The translations under genes and the position numbers were made by a program. A DNA stretch of 8,344 nt from Pseudomonadota bacterium (GTDB lineage Bacteria; Pseudomonadota; Alphaproteobacteria; Rhizobiales; Xanthobacteraceae), in assembly GCA_963205465.1 (NCBI GenBank), contig CAUJKG010000311.1, forward strand, positions 1-8,344, given 5' to 3'. Positions 6,674-8,344 of this stretch are shown here, in pieces. Below the pieces are notes generated by a model. The model saw nothing but the letters and a program-made list of their open reading frames with translations. It was not told the origin of the DNA and searched no databases. How positions within the stretch are numbered: the first letter of the stretch is position 1; every line of letters starts with the position of its first letter.

Positions 6674-8232
6674 GCGAAGAGCCCGTGCATGAACCAGCGC
6701 GGGTGCTCCGCGTCGGAATAATAAAGACCGTCCCGATAGACCCAGAAGCGGCGGCCTTCGTCGTCTTCGAGTTGGAAGTAATCGCGCGTTTTCGCTTCCG
6801 TATCGCACCACCATTCCATGGCAATGCGCTCGGGCCCTTCGGCGCGAACGATCCTGTGCGCTGCACGCCGCCAGACGAAACGCGCGGGCGGACCGTCCGG
6901 AATATCCGCCATGGTGTTGTCGATGCGCTCTGGCGGCGACAGCATATGCAGCGGGCGGCGCGGCGCTTCGCCTTCCTGCCGCATCTGCGGCCACAGGCTC
7001 GGGCCCCTGCCGCGCTGTGCCGGACAAAAGGCAGCGGCGAGTTCGGGCACGTGGCTGTCGAGCGAAAGAAACCGCGTCACCCGCTCCGGCCCGAAGCGCG
7101 CGGAAAGCCGGTCGATGAGACCCGCGATTTCCGCTTCGTCCTGCGACGCCTCCAGGTCGGCCGCCTGATATGCGAGCGGCTCGGTCGCAAGTGCGGAAAG
7201 CCGAACCAGATCGAAGCCGTAGCCTGGATCGACCGGATCGGCGAGCACCTCAAGCCGCTCGGCATAATACGCCGCGATCTGCGCCGCATCGCGCAACGGC
7301 CTGCCGGTATCGAGCGCTATATGGCGAACGGCGCCGTCGGTGCGGAAGAACGAGGCTTCCAGCCTGCGCGCGCCCTGCCCGCGTTCTTCCAGCAGACTTT
7401 CGAGTGTGGATGCGAGCGAAGCGATGGTGCGCAAGATGACTTCGGCAGTCGCGACCGGCTCGGCAAAGCGGCGCTCGGCGACATAATCGGGCAGCGGACG
7501 GCGCGGCACGATCGGTTGCGCATTCTGCCCCAGCACCTGTTGCAGAAGAAACGTGAAGGACGCGCCGAAGCGCGCAGTGAGTTCGGAGGAAGAACGGTTC
7601 GCGACGTCGCCGATCGTCTTCAGCCCCGCGCGTTGCAGCGCATAGACGATTTTTTCGTCTTGCAGGAACGTCATGATGGGAAGCGGAGCCACCGCTTCGT
7701 GCTCGCTGCCGTTCTGCGCAATCGAGCCATCCGCCCCGCGCGCAAGAGCGCGAGCGGCAATCGTGGTGCCGGCAATCGCCGCCTGCACCGCAATATCCTG
7801 CTTTCGCACGAAGCCGCAGAGCGATTGCAGCAGCGTCGCTTCGCCGCCGAAGAGATGCGCGCATCCGGTAATGTCGAGAAAGAGACCGCTGGGAAGGTCG
7901 AGCGCGACCAGCGGCGTGAAGCGATCACACCAATCGGCGATCGCTTCGATCAGCGCGCGGTCTGCCGTTTCGTCCGCTTCGACCACATCGAGCGCAGGCA
8001 CGCGCGCACGCGCATCGGCCAGCGGCAGGCCAGAATAGAGACCATGCCGGGCGGCCAGTGCATCGGTCGCGGTCAGTTGCAACGCGTTGTCGATCTTCGC
8101 GACGACGACCAGCGGCAGTTCAGCCGGTGGCACTTCTCCGCGGCGCTTCCGGTTTCGCCTGATCCGGTCCACCGCGAGCGAAGGAAATTCGAGCGCGAGA
8201 ATTCTGCGGGACTTCTCTGAATACGCGGGCAT
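6670..8232 (-). CDS. imuB: ImuB, catalytically inactive Y-family polymerase homologue
   Basis: Adaptor of the mutasome, thought to link ImuA and DnaE2 to the beta sliding clamp at lesions. The 520-aa protein has a Y-family fold starting SRRILALEFPSLAVDRIRR (8-26). By alignment to Pol IV, the motif-I acidic residues are L14 and F16, and the 'DE' of SLDEAYLD is S115-G116 (LPSGLFLDIT), so nucleotide-transfer activity should be lost, as in other ImuB proteins. A helix-hairpin-helix lies near 195-235 and a little-finger region about 240-390. The C-terminal domain (about 428-520) has PDGPPARFVWR, GPERIAMEWW, RDYFQLED, RRFWVYR and WFMHGLFA. No textbook clamp motif is visible; the linker holds only Q406-to-PSLW (411-414). 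The ATG at 8232 is preceded by GGAG with a 5-base spacer. The frame stays open to 8325, but the N-terminus before 8232 does not look like ImuB. It overlaps imuA by 113 bp and dnaE2 by 4 bp. Confidence 0.96.
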   Translation of the reverse strand: MPAYSEKSRRILALEFPSLAVDRIRRNRKRRGEVPPAELPLVVVAKIDNALQLTATDALAARHGLYSGLPLADARARVPALDVVEADETADRALIEAIADWCDRFTPLVALDLPSGLFLDITGCAHLFGGEATLLQSLCGFVRKQDIAVQAAIAGTTIAARALARGADGSIAQNGSEHEAVAPLPIMTFLQDEKIVYALQRAGLKTIGDVANRSSSELTARFGASFTFLLQQVLGQNAQPIVPRRPLPDYVAERRFAEPVATAEVILRTIASLASTLESLLEERGQGARRLEASFFRTDGAVRHIALDTGRPLRDAAQIAAYYAERLEVLADPVDPGYGFDLVRLSALATEPLAYQAADLEASQDEAEIAGLIDRLSARFGPERVTRFLSLDSHVPELAAAFCPAQRGRGPSLWPQMRQEGEAPRRPLHMLSPPERIDNTMADIPDGPPARFVWRRAAHRIVRAEGPERIAMEWWCDTEAKTRDYFQLEDDEGRRFWVYRDGLYYSDAEHPRWFMHGLFA

Positions 8233-8344
8233 CACTACTCCACTCCATCGCCCACACGCCGGTCTGCCCATGCCGGTTGCGTGCGAGCGTCGCTTCAAAC
8301 AGAGGATTTCCCCAATCCCCGACAAAATCCGGCGTGGCTTGCGC
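8120..8344 (-). CDS. imuA: ImuA, C-terminal part (gene runs off the right edge)
   Basis: Translating the minus strand from 8344 gives 74 residues ending at the TGA at 8122-8120. They contain LARNRHGQTGVWAMEW (residues 20-35 of the fragment), the conserved ImuA C-terminal signature (R-N-R-x-G-x-T-G-x-W-x-x-E-W). ImuA is a RecA/SulA-like accessory protein of the translesion mutasome and its gene normally precedes imuB. After the signature a 39-residue basic, proline-containing tail runs over the start of imuB in a different frame. The 5' end and operon promoter lie outside the window, so SOS control cannot be judged here. Identity follows from the motif and from position directly upstream of imuB. 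Confidence 0.9.
   Translation of the reverse strand, partial: AQATPDFVGDWGNPLFEATLARNRHGQTGVWAMEWSSDARVFREVPQNSRARISFARGGPDQAKPEAPRRSATG
8238..8241 (-). promoter_or_regulatory. imuB ribosome binding site inside imuA
   Basis: GGAG on the minus strand lies 5 bases before the imuB ATG at 8232, with a second GGAG five bases further upstream. It decides the imuB start, since the alternative start at 8325 would add 31 residues unlike ImuB. Lying inside imuA, it implies that ribosomes translating the imuA 3' end pass over the imuB start region. Confidence 0.6.

Noticed and set aside
6674..7027. 118-residue N-terminal extension of the DnaE2 frame
   Set aside because: It lies inside imuB, is arginine-rich and unlike any DnaE2 N-terminus. 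The family start YAEIGVTTNFSFL follows the ATG at 6673 directly.
6685..8220. 511-codon open frame on the plus strand, antisense to imuB
   Set aside because: It is a shadow of imuB, with low-complexity arginine-rich translation and no family resemblance.

Overview
The window reads as a stretch of an alphaproteobacterial chromosome, most likely Hyphomicrobiales (Bradyrhizobium/Afipia/Xanthobacteraceae-like). This is inferred from the imuA-imuB-dnaE2 gene order, moderately high GC codon use, an FnrN-type cysteine pattern in a Crp/Fnr regulator, and an edge repeat beginning GTCATTCCGG that resembles short intergenic repeats of that group. No rRNA or marker gene is present, so the genus cannot be fixed. 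Every gene lies on the minus strand and is read from the right edge to the left.

Right part (8344 to 3419): the ImuA-ImuB-DnaE2 mutasome cassette for damage-induced translesion DNA synthesis. Only the last 74 codons of imuA are inside the window. imuB (520 aa, a Y-family polymerase homologue with its catalytic acidic residues lost) starts inside the imuA 3' end, with a 113-bp overlap in another frame. dnaE2 (1084 aa, the error-prone C-family polymerase) starts at an ATGA junction with imuB. The three genes should therefore be one translationally coupled operon whose promoter, with any LexA box, lies beyond the right edge. A hairpin followed by a T-run sits directly after the dnaE2 stop.

Middle (3418 to 2499): an AT-rich intergenic region of 155 bp carries several inverted repeats and a plausible promoter. 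It precedes a Crp/Fnr-family regulator with the full FNR-type set of four cysteines but a recognition helix that lacks the FNR E-x-x-S-R signature.

Left part (2498 to 1): a 220-bp region containing a perfect 8-bp inverted repeat precedes a GAF-PAS-GGDEF-EAL protein that probably turns over cyclic di-GMP. It is followed by a short 3' flank carrying a 10-bp inverted repeat, typical of a dispersed repeat element.

The mutasome is a known system. The less ordinary parts are the pairing of a putative oxygen- or redox-sensing regulator of altered DNA specificity with a downstream c-di-GMP protein, and the clustered uncharacterised inverted repeats in the two intergenic regions. I see no clear new system. 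All large plus-strand open frames are shadows of the minus-strand genes.
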